A stretch of DNA of 64,000 nt from JBFHRE01 sp041746105 (GTDB lineage: Bacteria; Actinomycetota; Acidimicrobiia; Spongiisociales; ZC4RG35). The position numbers and the translations under genes are program-made. The notes below the pieces were generated by a model. It was not told the origin of the DNA. It was given only the letters and a program-made list of their open reading frames with translations, and made no database searches. The stretch lies in contig JBGTHP010000003.1 of NCBI GenBank assembly GCA_041746105.1, forward strand, positions 62,001-126,000. Reading direction: 5' to 3'. Below, one piece after another: positions 13,922-22,519 of this stretch (positions are counted from its first letter, which is position 1; the number at the start of each line of letters is the position of its first letter).

Positions 13922-14899
13922 ATGGGACCTACGATGAATGCGATTGTTCAAGACCGGTACGGACGACCCGATGTTCTGGAGCACCGCGAGGTTGCGATGC
14001 CAACACCGGGGCCCGATCAGGTCTTGATCCGGGTCAAAGCCGCTTCGCTCAACATCTACGACTGGCATATGACCACCGGCACGCCCTACCTGGCACGAGC
14101 GGTCGCAGGATTGAGACGACCGAAGCATCCGATTCCCGGTGCCGACGCCGCGGGCGTGGTCGAATCGGTCGGTGCACAAGTGACCAGGTTCAAGCCCGGC
14201 GATGAGGTTTTTGGTGATATTGGTTATGGAGCCTTCGCCGAGTACGCCGTCGCGCTCGAGAAGCGTCTCACTCACAAACCGGCCGGCGTGAGCTTCGAGG
14301 ACGCGGCCGCGTTGTCTCTGGCTGGTCTGACTGCACTGCAGGGTCTTCGCGACGTCGGTGGTTTGAAATCGGGTGAGCGGGTTCTGGTCAACGGCGCATC
14401 CGGGGGAGTGGGCACCTACGCCGTCCAGATCGCCAAGGCGCTCGGGGCCGACGTCACCGCGGTCTGCAGCACGGCGAAGGTCGACATGGTTCGCTCGATC
14501 GGCGCCGACAAGGTGATCGACTACACCCGAGACGACTTCACCCTGGATCGAAACTACGACCTGTTCTTCGACAATGTGGGCTACCGCCCGTGGTGGCAGA
14601 CGAGTCGGATCCTCACCCCGACCGGGCGCAATGTGACGACCACCGGCAAAAAACACGCACTCATGGGTCCGTTTCGCAGCCTCATCGGAAGGAAGATCCT
14701 GTCGATGCTCGGCGGTCGTTCGATGACGTGGTTCACCGCTCAGGTCAAACACGAGGATCAACAGTTCCTGGTGGGACTCGTCGAGTCCGGCGCCATCAAG
14801 CCGGTTATCGAGAACACCTACCCACTCGAGAAGACCCAAGAGGCCTTGAGGTATCTCGGGGAGGGGCACGCTCTTGGCAAACTCGTCATCAACATCTGA
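13922..14899 (+). CDS. MDR-family NAD(P)H quinone-oxidoreductase-like enzyme
   Basis: 325 residues from the ATG after GAGGAG; a TTG 24 bases earlier is possible. It is a zinc-independent medium-chain dehydrogenase: a GroES-like N-half (QVLIRVKAASLNIYDWHMTTG, PGADAAGVVESVG) and a Rossmann half with NGASGGVGTYAVQIAK. The Cys/His zinc ligands of alcohol dehydrogenases are absent, as in quinone oxidoreductases. The substrate is unknown, probably an electrophilic enone or quinone. It is under the divergent TetR regulator, suggesting induction by a toxic small molecule. Confidence 0.9.
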   Translation: MGPTMNAIVQDRYGRPDVLEHREVAMPTPGPDQVLIRVKAASLNIYDWHMTTGTPYLARAVAGLRRPKHPIPGADAAGVVESVGAQVTRFKPGDEVFGDIGYGAFAEYAVALEKRLTHKPAGVSFEDAAALSLAGLTALQGLRDVGGLKSGERVLVNGASGGVGTYAVQIAKALGADVTAVCSTAKVDMVRSIGADKVIDYTRDDFTLDRNYDLFFDNVGYRPWWQTSRILTPTGRNVTTTGKKHALMGPFRSLIGRKILSMLGGRSMTWFTAQVKHEDQQFLVGLVESGAIKPVIENTYPLEKTQEALRYLGEGHALGKLVINI

Positions 14900-15019
14900 A
14901 ACGGGGCGACCACCTGGCGCCGCTCGCTGAAACTCACCGACTGGCAGTCGTCGGGCTTGCTCCGCAATTCCGGTCGGCTTGTGAGAGTCCAGCATCGTGA
15001 CGGCTGCCAAGATGGTGGG

Positions 15020-16183
15020 ATGAGCACCCTCCGCACGACACAAGTCGACGTGCCGGAGGGTGTCATCGATCTGGGAGTGGGGCAACCCGATCGGTCGGTG
15101 TATCCGGTCGAGATCTTCAAGCGGGCTGCCTCGGTCTGTTTCGGGGACGGAGGACCGGTCGAGCATTTCCAGTACGGGCCTGAGTACGGCGACGGCGCCC
15201 ATCGGGTTGCTCTGGCCGAGTTCCTTGGTGCCGCCTACGGCTTTCCGGTCGACCCGGAGTTGCTGTTTTCGACCAATGGCAACTCGCAGGCGCTCGACAT
15301 GGTTTGCACGGTTTTCACCCGGCCCGGAGACGTCGTGCTGGTGGAAGAACCCTCCTACTTCCTGGCCGGTGGGATCTTTACCGATCATGGCCTCGAAACG
15401 GTGGGCATACCGGTCGACGATCTGGGTCTGAACCCAGAAGACGTCGATTCGGTGATCGTCCGGTTGAAGAAAGAAGGGCGCCAGGTTCGATTCATCTACA
15501 CCATCCCGGCATTTCACAACCCTGCAGGTGTGACCATGAGTACGGAGCGTCGTGTCGCTCTCGTGGAGGTGGCTGCGCGGCACGGTGTTTCGGTGGTGGC
15601 GGACGAGGTCTACCACCTTTTGCCGTCTGTTTCGCAAGTTTCGATGCCGCCTGCGATGTCCAGGTGGGTCGAGAGTTCTGTGGTTCTCTCGCTCGGAACG
15701 TTCTCCAAGATCCTGGCGCCAGGTCTCCGCCTCGGCTGGATCCACTCGGCCACAGACAATGTGAAAGCTCTGGCGGACTCGGGATTGGTGGTGAGCGGGG
15801 GTGGCCTCAATCCGATGGCGTCCCGTTTGGCTACAGAGGTGATCACGAATGGAGATCTGGCCTCGAACATCTCGAAGCTGCGTTCGGACTACTCCGATCG
15901 GATCCAGGTCATGCAAACGGCCCTCGATGCCTACATGCCCGACGGTGTGCGATGGGCAACCCCCGGAGGTGGCTATTTCTTCTGGCTCGAGCTCCCGAAA
16001 GGAGTGGACGGCTCACTGGTTCGCCGCGCTGCCCGCTCTGCCGGCGTCGACTATCGCGATGGCGCTCTGTTCTCCAGCCAGGGTGGCCTACGCAACTACC
16101 TGCGTTTGAGTTTCGCCTACTACCGAGCTGACGAGATCACCGAAGGTGTCGCCCGGCTCGGTCGAGTTCTGGACGCCACCTGA
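15020..16183 (+). CDS. PLP-dependent class I aminotransferase (2-aminoadipate/MocR-like)
   Basis: 387 residues. The start chosen is the ATG of MSTLRTTQVDVPEG; the upstream frame is not coding-like. Fold-type I features: FSTNGNSQALDMV (PLP phosphate contact), YTIPAFHNPAGVTMS (the Asn-Pro motif), VADEVYHLL (Asp binding the pyridine N) and the Schiff-base Lys in SLGTFSKILAPGLRLGW. C-terminal WATPGGGYFFWLELP and NYLRLSFAYY carry the substrate carboxylate Arg. It is close to the LysN/ARO8 group, but the amino acid used cannot be told. There is no N-terminal GntR domain. Confidence 0.9.
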   Translation: MSTLRTTQVDVPEGVIDLGVGQPDRSVYPVEIFKRAASVCFGDGGPVEHFQYGPEYGDGAHRVALAEFLGAAYGFPVDPELLFSTNGNSQALDMVCTVFTRPGDVVLVEEPSYFLAGGIFTDHGLETVGIPVDDLGLNPEDVDSVIVRLKKEGRQVRFIYTIPAFHNPAGVTMSTERRVALVEVAARHGVSVVADEVYHLLPSVSQVSMPPAMSRWVESSVVLSLGTFSKILAPGLRLGWIHSATDNVKALADSGLVVSGGGLNPMASRLATEVITNGDLASNISKLRSDYSDRIQVMQTALDAYMPDGVRWATPGGGYFFWLELPKGVDGSLVRRAARSAGVDYRDGALFSSQGGLRNYLRLSFAYYRADEITEGVARLGRVLDAT

Positions 16184-16223
16184 CCACGGCCGGTGGCGTG
16201 TCCAGAAGACCCATGACAAGTTG

Positions 16224-16814
16224 TCAGGTGGGAGGTTTCCAATCGGGGTCACGGCCGACGAAACCCAACAAGCGGTGTTGCAGGGGCGCTTCCGTGGCAA
16301 TCGGGATCTCTGCCCCGTAGACCTCGACTCCTGGTCCTAAGGCGCCGGGAGTGCGGTATAGATCCATCAATTCGGGCGGTGTGTCGTTGGCCTCTTTCCA
16401 CAAGCCCTCGACATCTTCTGGACGGATGCTGTCGTCCTGTCCGGTCGCTTTTGCCAGGTCCCAGCCGTGAATCGGGAGGTCGGAGCTCACGATTCGATCG
16501 ACCTGTTCCTCGAAAGTCATTCGGCCGCCCCGGGTCTCTGATTCCAGGGTGGAGATGGTCGCGTCTCCTAGGGCATTCTCGATGTCTGCCCTGGCAGTGC
16601 GGAATGCGGTGAGGGGGTCGTCGCCCGTCGGCGTCGGCGCCCGTCCGGTTGTCCTCAACACCACATGGTGCATGACCACCACGTGGTCGACAACGTCTGA
16701 CGCAGTCCACTTTTCACAGGGAGAACGATTGCTCCACTGGTCGGAATTGACCCCCTCGACGAGGGCTTGGAATGCTTCGGCGCGACGTTGGTAACGATCG
16801 GAGATCGCGGTCAT
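16224..16814 (-). CDS. TIGR03086-family (DinB-like, mycothiol-dependent type) protein
   Basis: 196 residues. The opening MTAISDRYQRRAEAFQALVE, then WSNRSPCEKWTASDVVDHVV with MHHVV and the LPIHGWDLAKATGQ stretch, are the pattern of TIGR03086. This is an actinobacterial metal-binding group related to the mycothiol-dependent maleylpyruvate isomerase N-domain. The His residues in DVVDHVV, MHHVV and IHGWDL are likely metal ligands. The reaction is unknown. It lies just downstream of, and on the same strand as, an ArsR-SRPBCC pair. Confidence 0.87.
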   Translation of the reverse strand: MTAISDRYQRRAEAFQALVEGVNSDQWSNRSPCEKWTASDVVDHVVVMHHVVLRTTGRAPTPTGDDPLTAFRTARADIENALGDATISTLESETRGGRMTFEEQVDRIVSSDLPIHGWDLAKATGQDDSIRPEDVEGLWKEANDTPPELMDLYRTPGALGPGVEVYGAEIPIATEAPLQHRLLGFVGRDPDWKPPT

Positions 16815-16841
16815 GGCGACCCGGGAAGTCTCTGCCCGCGG

Positions 16842-17351
16842 CTACGCCGAGGCCACACCTTCGAGGAGGAGCTCGTCGATTTGTCCGACTGCCGAGCGGA
16901 GGCCTTCCTCCACACCCATGGCAATGATCTCCTCCATCGCCTCGAGTGACGGAAACGTGCTCTCCATCGTCATACGGGCACCCCCGACGACTGCGTCATC
17001 TTCAACGATTGTCACCTTGGCGGTCATGGCGGGCATTTCGAGGTTGGGAGTCCCGTCTTCGTTGGAGAAGCCATCTTCGAATTCGAGATGACGTGGTGGA
17101 TCGACCATCAAGACCCGCCACCAACCACCGTGCTTGTCCCCTTCTGGTCCTGTCATGAAATAGCTGACGTGACCCCCGGCCGACAGGTCATGGTCGACAA
17201 AGGTTGCCGGATAGGTCGGAGGTCCCCACCAGCGTTCGAGGAGGCGGGGGTTGGCCCACAGTTCCCAAACCCGATCGATGCCTGCGTCGAAAACCGCGGT
17301 GAGGGTCATTTTCAGGTTCTCGGGATCCTTGCGGATGTCGGTAACGGTCAT
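16842..17351 (-). CDS. SRPBCC (AHSA1-like) domain protein
   Basis: 169 residues; the ATG overlaps the arsR stop (ATGA). A single START/SRPBCC hydrophobic-cavity fold: TAVFDAGIDRVWELWANPRLLERWWGPP, the FVDHDLSAGGHVSYFMTGP strand, and a long C-terminal helix (MEEIIAMGVEEGLRSAVGQI). Such proteins coupled to ArsR regulators are common in actinobacteria; ligands are unknown. A second, separate arsR-SRPBCC pair lies at 20980-21824. Confidence 0.9.
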   Translation of the reverse strand: MTVTDIRKDPENLKMTLTAVFDAGIDRVWELWANPRLLERWWGPPTYPATFVDHDLSAGGHVSYFMTGPEGDKHGGWWRVLMVDPPRHLEFEDGFSNEDGTPNLEMPAMTAKVTIVEDDAVVGGARMTMESTFPSLEAMEEIIAMGVEEGLRSAVGQIDELLLEGVASA

Positions 17352-17701
17352 GGTTCTTCTCCAGGGTCGGATTCGGAGAGAACCTCCCCGAATCGGTCGA
17401 TGCGGTCGGTCCACAGATTCTCGAGCTGGCGGAGGAGCCGCTGGGCGGTCCGGACGGTGTCGGTGTTGCTACGCACGAGGTGTTCACGGCCCTGCGTGTG
17501 TTTCGTGATGAAGCCGGCCCGCTCCAGAATCGCCACATGCTTCTGAACCGCGGCAAAACTCATCGTGTAACACCGAGCCAGGGCCGACACGGAGTAGTCG
17601 CGTCGCATGGTGCGCTTGACGATGTCCCTTCGAGTCGCGTCGGCGAGAGCCTTGAAAAGGAGGGTGGTCTCGTCCTCAGATGCCACAATTCCTACAACCA
17701 T
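17348..17701 (-). CDS. ArsR-family transcriptional regulator
   Basis: 117 residues from the ATG of MVVGIVASEDETTLLFKALA. A winged helix: LADATRRDIVKRTMRRDYSV, then the recognition helix MSFAAVQKHVAILERAGFI and the wing TKHTQGREHLV. No Cys metal site is evident, so the inducer is probably not a metal. The start codon lies inside an 18-base palindrome, implying autoregulation and perhaps a leaderless or very short leader. It is coupled to the SRPBCC gene. Confidence 0.9.
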   Translation of the reverse strand: MVVGIVASEDETTLLFKALADATRRDIVKRTMRRDYSVSALARCYTMSFAAVQKHVAILERAGFITKHTQGREHLVRSNTDTVRTAQRLLRQLENLWTDRIDRFGEVLSESDPGEEP

Positions 17702-17710
17702 ATAGTTGTA
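17693..17710. promoter_or_regulatory. Near-perfect palindrome over the arsR start codon
   Basis: TACAACCATATAGTTGTA reads as an inverted repeat with one mismatched pair. It covers the arsR start codon, so a bound ArsR dimer would block the promoter or initiation region. The link to ArsR is inferred from position. Confidence 0.62.
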
Positions 17711-17793
17711 CGTTAGCCGCTCTCTTTTGCCCGCGCATTCCGAGTAGGTCTTTTTTGTTTTCAACCGATTCGGGGCGAGCCGGTCGGTTCGGC

Positions 17794-18237
17794 TCAGAAG
17801 AATTGGTCGATCAGTAAGGCGTTGCCGTCGGGGTCGACGAGGGTGATGGAGGCAGGTCCCGAGGTGGACTCGTCGACTTCTGGGTCGATGGGCAGACCCT
17901 GGGCCTTGACGTGTTTCTGAATATCCCGCACATCGGTATAGGACTCGATTCGTTCCATCCGGTTGGTGAGTCCTGGATTGAACGTGAGGATGTTTCCCTC
18001 GAACATGCCGTGAAACAGCCCGATCGTCGTCTCGCCGTTCTTGAGAATCAGATAGTTGTGGGCGACGTCACCGCCACTGACCTCGAAGCCGAGCTTCTCG
18101 TAGAAAGAGCGCGACGAAGCGAGGTCGGTGACCGATAGCGAAACCGAAAACGCACCAAGCTCCAGTCTTCCTGGTAGCGACTGGTCTGCTGAAGGGACCA
18201 TCGGAAGCTGATCAAATGGGTTTTCTGTGTCGGTCAT
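17794..18237 (-). CDS. VOC family protein (glyoxalase-like)
   Basis: 147 residues from the ATG after AAGGAA (MTDTENPFDQ); an earlier ATG has no ribosome site. One VOC module: FSVSLSVTDLASSRSFYEKLGFEV, YLILKNGETTIGLFHG, then SITLVDPDGNALLIDQFF, the typical DPDGN closing strand. It resembles uncharacterised lactoylglutathione-lyase-like proteins. Substrate unknown. Confidence 0.87.
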   Translation of the reverse strand: MTDTENPFDQLPMVPSADQSLPGRLELGAFSVSLSVTDLASSRSFYEKLGFEVSGGDVAHNYLILKNGETTIGLFHGMFEGNILTFNPGLTNRMERIESYTDVRDIQKHVKAQGLPIDPEVDESTSGPASITLVDPDGNALLIDQFF

Positions 18238-18415
18238 GGGTTCCTTCCCACCTAGGATTAGGTGACTCATTCCATCAATCCGTCTGTGTTCTTGTCAACC
18301 TGGTCGGGTACACCGAGGCCACCGGTCGTTGTTGGTTTGGAACGGATGCCGGACACAAAGTAGTGAGAGCCGGTGCTCGTACTGGGCGACGGCGCGACAA
18401 GATCGGAGATGTGTT

Positions 18416-18853
18416 GTGAAGCGTGCTCCTCTGCTGGTGATGGTCTTGATGCTCGGCGTGCTCGCGGCGGCGCCGGCGCTGGCGGCCGTGGCTCCCTCGT
18501 CGCCGTTCGAGGGGAATTGGGTCGGTCAGGACCCTGCCCCGCCTGACGGGGATGGCAGCACCTTGCACCTCGCGATCGAAGGCACGCGAAGGGTGAGAAT
18601 CGGATATGTCGACGACTTCGGAAGCGTGTGTGTCAACGCCGGGTCGGAAGACACGGTGTTCAACTCGAAGCTGACGGGCACAATTCACGGCGATTCATTG
18701 AATGCCAGGTTCCGGAGCGCGAGGTGTGGATCGGTGGTCATTCGGTTCCTCATCGGCGAGTCGTACACGCTGGAATATGACGACCACGGGACCGCAGATT
18801 TGTCCGATGACACACTCTGGGATGGCTCCGTCGTGTGGCACCGCGACAATTGA
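18416..18853 (+). CDS. Secreted protein of unknown function
   Basis: 145 residues from a GTG with GGAGAT upstream. A clear signal peptide (KRAPLLVMVLMLGVLAAAPALA, then AVAPSS) is followed by a ~120-residue beta-rich domain with two cysteines (VCVNAG and ARCGS) that could form a disulfide. Motifs such as FEGNWVGQDPAPPDGDGSTL and DDTLWDGSVVWHR suggest a lipocalin-like barrel, but this is a guess. No family is recognised. Confidence 0.78.
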   Translation: MKRAPLLVMVLMLGVLAAAPALAAVAPSSPFEGNWVGQDPAPPDGDGSTLHLAIEGTRRVRIGYVDDFGSVCVNAGSEDTVFNSKLTGTIHGDSLNARFRSARCGSVVIRFLIGESYTLEYDDHGTADLSDDTLWDGSVVWHRDN

Positions 18854-18873
18854 CGGATCCCGCGTGAACGACG

Positions 18874-18895
18874 GTGCCGCCACGGATGGCGGCAC
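18874..18895 (+). terminator. Hairpin after the secreted-protein gene
   Basis: GTGCCGCC, a six-base loop, GGCGGCAC: a perfect 8-base stem 20 bases after the stop codon. It has no T-run, so strength is uncertain. Confidence 0.5.
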
Positions 18896-18978
18896 GGGTC
18901 TGGTCCTGGTGATCCGCGCACCCCGCTGACCGAGTGGAGCGTCTCAACGCCGAATGTTGTCGAACGACCAGGCGTTGG

Positions 18979-20151
18979 TCAGGACGGGGGAAGGTCGCCG
19001 TCGATCAGGACCCAATTGGTCGCCTCGAAACCGTTGAATTTGGTGCTCATTGCGTTCGAATAGGCCCCGGTCATGCCGAACTCGATGTAGTCGCCAACTT
19101 CGACATCGCTGGGTAGGTCGAGACGAAGCGGGAGTACGTCCAGCGTGTCGCAGGTGGGACCGGCCACTCCAAAAGATCTGGAATCGAGATTTGTCACCCC
19201 GTCGACCCGGAGAAGCCGGTACGGGTAATGCACCATGTCCTTGGAGATGTCGGGTTCCTTCAAGCTCCCGTAGATGCCGTCGTTGAGGAATACGACGTCG
19301 TCTTTGATGAGTATCACCTGGGTGAGCAGAGATTGCCCCTCCGCCACCAGGGCGCGCCCCGGTTCGCAGATCAGCTGAGTATTGGTCAGTCCGATCGACT
19401 CCGCGGCCTCGGCGATCGCTTCAAAAAAAGCTTTGGGCGATGGGATGGAGAGGTTCGGATAGGGGCTGGGAAAACCTCCACCAACATCGAGGGAACTCAC
19501 CGTCACCCCGGATAGGTCGAGCACTCGGCCGGCGGCGGTGATCGCTCTGCGATAGGCGTCTGGGTTGAGGCACAGCGACCCGACATTGAATGACAATCCA
19601 ACGTTCGCCCTCGAGGCGGCTGCGGTGGACAACATCTCGATCGTGCCGGCTTCGTCTGCTCCAAACTTGCTCGACAATTCGTAAACCGAGTCGGGGTCCA
19701 TCGCCTTCATTCTGATGTGGATCGTGGTCTCTTCGTCGGCGAAACGAAGCAGGCGCGCCAACTCGCTTTCGTGGTCGGCTACGAAGTGTCTGACCCCGTG
19801 GTCCTCGAATGCCGATTCCGCCGAACCGATCAGTTTGCTCGGAGCCATGTAGTAACACTCGGCCTCGGGAAGTAAGGCCCGAACGAGGGTTATCTCGGCG
19901 AGAGATGCGGTGTCGAAACTGCGGACCCCGGCCTCCCACAGCTCTGACAGTACGACCGGTTCTGGGTTGGCCTTTACCGCGTATAGGACCTTGCCAGGGA
20001 ACCCATCGACAAACGCTCTAGCGGTCATCCTGAGCACGTCTGGATACAGGCAATGAAACGCCACCGACGGCCTGGTGTGCGTTGCGAAACTGCGGGAGGA
20101 GAAGAACCGTTCGATGGTCGACACGCTAGTTGGGTCTGGTGAATGGCCCAT
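18979..20151 (-). CDS. Ornithine/lysine decarboxylase-like group IV PLP decarboxylase
   Basis: 390 residues with a TIM-barrel PLP fold: the Schiff-base Lys in VLYAVKANPEP, SLDVGGGFPSPYP (phosphate-binding Gly loop) and ICEPGRALVAEG. The active-site Cys motif GPTCDTLDVL and a C-terminal GAYSNAMSTKFNGF are the ornithine-decarboxylase-type signatures, as opposed to diaminopimelate decarboxylase. It probably makes putrescine or cadaverine in the cytosol. No antizyme or other polyamine gene is nearby. It is divergent from a VOC gene. Confidence 0.88.
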   Translation of the reverse strand: MGHSPDPTSVSTIERFFSSRSFATHTRPSVAFHCLYPDVLRMTARAFVDGFPGKVLYAVKANPEPVVLSELWEAGVRSFDTASLAEITLVRALLPEAECYYMAPSKLIGSAESAFEDHGVRHFVADHESELARLLRFADEETTIHIRMKAMDPDSVYELSSKFGADEAGTIEMLSTAAASRANVGLSFNVGSLCLNPDAYRRAITAAGRVLDLSGVTVSSLDVGGGFPSPYPNLSIPSPKAFFEAIAEAAESIGLTNTQLICEPGRALVAEGQSLLTQVILIKDDVVFLNDGIYGSLKEPDISKDMVHYPYRLLRVDGVTNLDSRSFGVAGPTCDTLDVLPLRLDLPSDVEVGDYIEFGMTGAYSNAMSTKFNGFEATNWVLIDGDLPPS

Positions 20152-20195
20152 TGCGAATCGGCCGGCGACTTGTGTTCTGGTGTAGCGTCAATGGG

Positions 20196-20585
20196 GTGCC
20201 GATCGGTCTCGACCACTCCATTCTCGACGTAAAAGACCTAACCGAGTCTGTGGCGTTTTACAGCAATGTCGTTGGGCTGGAGTCTCGCGGTCGGAGCAGC
20301 GGATTCGAGGTGATGCTGATCACGCCTGATCTGGCTCTTGATCTCTCGGAGGAACCGAATCCCACATCGAGGCACCTCGCGTTCTGCATGGATCGAACGA
20401 CTTTCGAAGCGACATTCACCCGCATCCGAAACAGCGGGACTAGATACGGTGACGGCCCGTCACGGGCGACCAATATGCGTGGGCCCGGACGATCGAGTGG
20501 AGTCCACGGGGCCACCGACTCGGTTTATTTCATCGATCCGAACGGTCACATTCTCGAAATCCTCACATACGACCCGGCGGAGTGA
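20196..20585 (+). CDS. VOC family protein
   Basis: 129 residues from a GTG (MPIGLDHSILDVKDL); the upstream frame overlaps the divergent decarboxylase gene and is unlikely to be translated. VOC elements: DHSILDVKDLTESVAFYSNVVGLES, RHLAFCMDRTTFEATF, and SVYFIDPNGHILEILTYDP with the family DPNGH-x-LE closing motif. Probable metal ligands are His (DHS), His (RHLAF) and Glu (ILEIL). Dioxygenase or lyase activity is possible; substrate unknown. Confidence 0.83.
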   Translation: MPIGLDHSILDVKDLTESVAFYSNVVGLESRGRSSGFEVMLITPDLALDLSEEPNPTSRHLAFCMDRTTFEATFTRIRNSGTRYGDGPSRATNMRGPGRSSGVHGATDSVYFIDPNGHILEILTYDPAE

Positions 20586-20597
20586 TCGCGCCGATCG

Positions 20598-20957
20598 TCA
20601 TTCGTGATCGAGTCGCATCCGGGTCAGCTCGATGATCAGACGCTCGATCAATTCGTAAGGCATGGTCTGGTTGTACGGAAACCTCAGCGTGTCTTTGGCG
20701 GACCGGTAGGGCGAGATCTGATCCTCGAGGTCCCCGGCCAGTGTCGGGATCGGATATAGCCCGATGTGTTTTTTCCACGCCCCCAAGTAAACGATATAGA
20801 CGCCGTCGACCGAGAACGTAGGCATCTGGTAGCGGATCGTCTCCACCACATCAGGGGCGACAGAAGAAATGATGCGTCGAAAGCGGTTTACCACTTCCTG
20901 GACCTCGTCGGGCAAGGAACCCACATAGTCATCAACGGTGTCTGGGCTGTCAGGCAT
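20598..20957 (-). CDS. DUF1801 protein (YdhG-like)
   Basis: 119 residues. The pattern VDDYVGSLPDEVQEVVNRFRRII, PDVVETIRYQMPTFSVDG, YLGAWKKHIGLYP and a C-terminal LRFPYNQTMPYELIERLI is that of DUF1801, the YdhG/frataxin-like group. Members have been proposed as iron chaperones, but the role is not settled. It ends 12 bases from the convergent VOC gene. Confidence 0.87.
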   Translation of the reverse strand: MPDSPDTVDDYVGSLPDEVQEVVNRFRRIISSVAPDVVETIRYQMPTFSVDGVYIVYLGAWKKHIGLYPIPTLAGDLEDQISPYRSAKDTLRFPYNQTMPYELIERLIIELTRMRLDHE

Positions 20958-20979
20958 TCGATCGAGCCCGCAGGTTCAT

Positions 20980-21462
20980 CTAGGCGCCCGCCAGCACATC
21001 GTCGAGGCGTTCGTACCCTTCACGCACGCCCGTTTCCATACCGGTCGCCACGAACGCGTCCCGGTCCTCGAAGCTGTCGACGAGAGATGTGCCTGTAAGT
21101 CTCGTGTGGCCGGCCCCTATCCGCTCGAATCTCATCTTCTCGAGGGCCACGCCATCGGGGACCCCCTCGAAGGTGAACGTTTGGACGATCAGTTGGTTCG
21201 GTCGAATCTCGTGGTAGGTGCCGTTGAACCAAGCCTCAAAATCGCCTCCCCGGGCGAGCTTGTATCGGTATGACCCACCGCTGCGGCAATCGAAGTAGTC
21301 GATGGACATCGTCGTGTCCCGAGGACCGTTCCATCGCACCAGCAATTCGGGGTCTGTGTGCGCCTGAAAGACCCGCTCGGGCTCCGCCCCAAAGTCTCGG
21401 ATGATCCTGACCAACGGAACTTTGGGGTCGATGATGATCTCGGTTTCGAACTTGTTGCTCAT
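20980..21462 (-). CDS. SRPBCC (AHSA1-like) domain protein
   Basis: 160 residues; the ATG overlaps the arsR stop (ATGA). SRPBCC features: IIRDFGAEPERVFQAHTDPELLVRWNGP, YFDCRSGGSYRYKLARG, TFTFEGVPDGVALEKMRFE, TRLTGTSLVDSFEDRDAF and the C-terminal helix GVREGYERLDDVLAG. It is the standard partner of ArsR in actinobacteria and is not closely alike in sequence to the SRPBCC protein at 16842-17351. Confidence 0.9.
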   Translation of the reverse strand: MSNKFETEIIIDPKVPLVRIIRDFGAEPERVFQAHTDPELLVRWNGPRDTTMSIDYFDCRSGGSYRYKLARGGDFEAWFNGTYHEIRPNQLIVQTFTFEGVPDGVALEKMRFERIGAGHTRLTGTSLVDSFEDRDAFVATGMETGVREGYERLDDVLAGA

Positions 21463-21824
21463 TCTGGTTCTCTGGGCTCGGTCTGGGCGTCTTGATTCTG
21501 GTCTTCGCTGCGGTCACGGAGCAGGTCGTCGAGGCGGGAGTAACGCTCCTCGGCTTGGCGCCGGTATCGCTCGATCCATTTGGTCATCAATTCGAAAACC
21601 TCCGCCTCCAGGTGGGCGGGCCGGCGCTGGGCATCTCGGGTTCTGCTGACGAGTCCAGCGCTCTCCAATACCTTGAGATGTTTGGCCACAGCCTGGACGG
21701 TCACGTTGTAGGGTTCGGCGAGATCAACGAGGGTTGCGTCACCTTCGGCCAGACGGGCGACGATGTCCCGTCTCGTCGGATCGGCGAGAGCCGAGAAGGC
21801 TTGCGACAGTGCGTCTTGGGCCAA
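21459..21824 (-). CDS. ArsR-family transcriptional regulator
   Basis: 121 residues. Winged helix: FSALADPTRRDIVARLAEGD, the recognition helix TVQAVAKHLKVLESAGLV and the wing SRTRDAQRRPAHLEA, then the FELMTKWIERYRRQAEERYSRLDDLL helix seen in SRPBCC-linked ArsR proteins. The tail is Gln/Glu-rich. No metal-binding Cys is present. Two copies of an AACCGAT(T/A)GGTT repeat lie upstream as probable operators. Confidence 0.92.
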   Translation of the reverse strand: MAQDALSQAFSALADPTRRDIVARLAEGDATLVDLAEPYNVTVQAVAKHLKVLESAGLVSRTRDAQRRPAHLEAEVFELMTKWIERYRRQAEERYSRLDDLLRDRSEDQNQDAQTEPREPE

Positions 21825-21843
21825 GTTGTCCTCCGATCTATTA

Positions 21844-21899
21844 AACCGATTGGTTGACTAACTCTTCCACGTTCCAACACTGTTGTCAACCGATAGGTT
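21844..21899. promoter_or_regulatory. Paired palindromic repeats upstream of arsR
   Basis: AACCGATTGGTT (21844-21855) and AACCGATAGGTT (21888-21899) are near-identical inverted repeats whose centres are 44 bases apart (about four helical turns). They lie 20-75 bases upstream of the arsR start. Two dimers on one face of DNA would suit autoregulation. Confidence 0.65.
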
Positions 21900-22333
21900 C
21901 AATTCGATTCGGAATCCCTGGCGTTGGCCCTGGCGTGATCGAGTATCTGTTTTTGGACGTCCGCAGCGTTGAACCAGGCGTTTTCATACGAAATGAGTCC
22001 GTCTCGCAACTCGAAGATGTGGAGCATCCGGACTTTGACCGGTGCGCCGCCACCGGGCATCCCGGCCCACTCGCCGTGGACGTGACCTGTCAGGATCGAC
22101 TCGTCGACAACAAATCTGCCCTCCTCACCGGTGAACCTCTTCACCGTTTCAAGGACAACATCAGGGATTGCATCGAGGATCGACGAATAGACGGCGCCAA
22201 CTTCATCCTTGCCGTGGAAAGGGGCATTGGGGTGGGTGACGTCATCCCAGACGATGTCATCGGTATACGTGTCGAGGGTGGCCTGGACGTCGTGTGCATT
22301 CTCTGCCGCGAAGTGGGCGTCGATAATGTCCAT
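21899..22333 (-). CDS. SnoaL/NTF2-like ester-cyclase-type protein
   Basis: 144 residues from the ATG after AAGGAGGG; the longer upstream frame is not coding. The cone-shaped NTF2/SnoaL fold is suggested by FAAENAHDVQATLDTYTDDIVWDDV, FHGKDEVGAVYSSILDAIPDVV, VVDESILTGHVHGEW and VRMLHIFELRDGLISYENAW. Such proteins range from polyketide cyclases to scaffold proteins. The substrate is not inferable. Its terminator region overlaps the second repeat of the arsR operator. Confidence 0.85.
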   Translation of the reverse strand: MDIIDAHFAAENAHDVQATLDTYTDDIVWDDVTHPNAPFHGKDEVGAVYSSILDAIPDVVLETVKRFTGEEGRFVVDESILTGHVHGEWAGMPGGGAPVKVRMLHIFELRDGLISYENAWFNAADVQKQILDHARANARDSESN

Positions 22334-22519
22334 GGAAGGCCCTCCTTGTCCGGCCGAGGCGGTGTTGTGCTCTCCTGATCGAGCGCAATGATGAGGGTAA
22401 CGACGGGACCCGCTTGGACACCGCCGGGGCGGGTTTTCCGAAAACTGTCGGCCGGGCGACAATTGAGGGAAGTCGACCGTCTAGATCTGGTTGGTCTGAG
22501 GTATACCTGAGAGGAAACC

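Noticed and set aside
13874..15916. 680-codon minus-strand open frame
   Set aside because: It covers the opposite strand of the oxidoreductase and aminotransferase, both with strong family motifs. Its translation has no recognisable domain and is rich in Arg, His and Gln.
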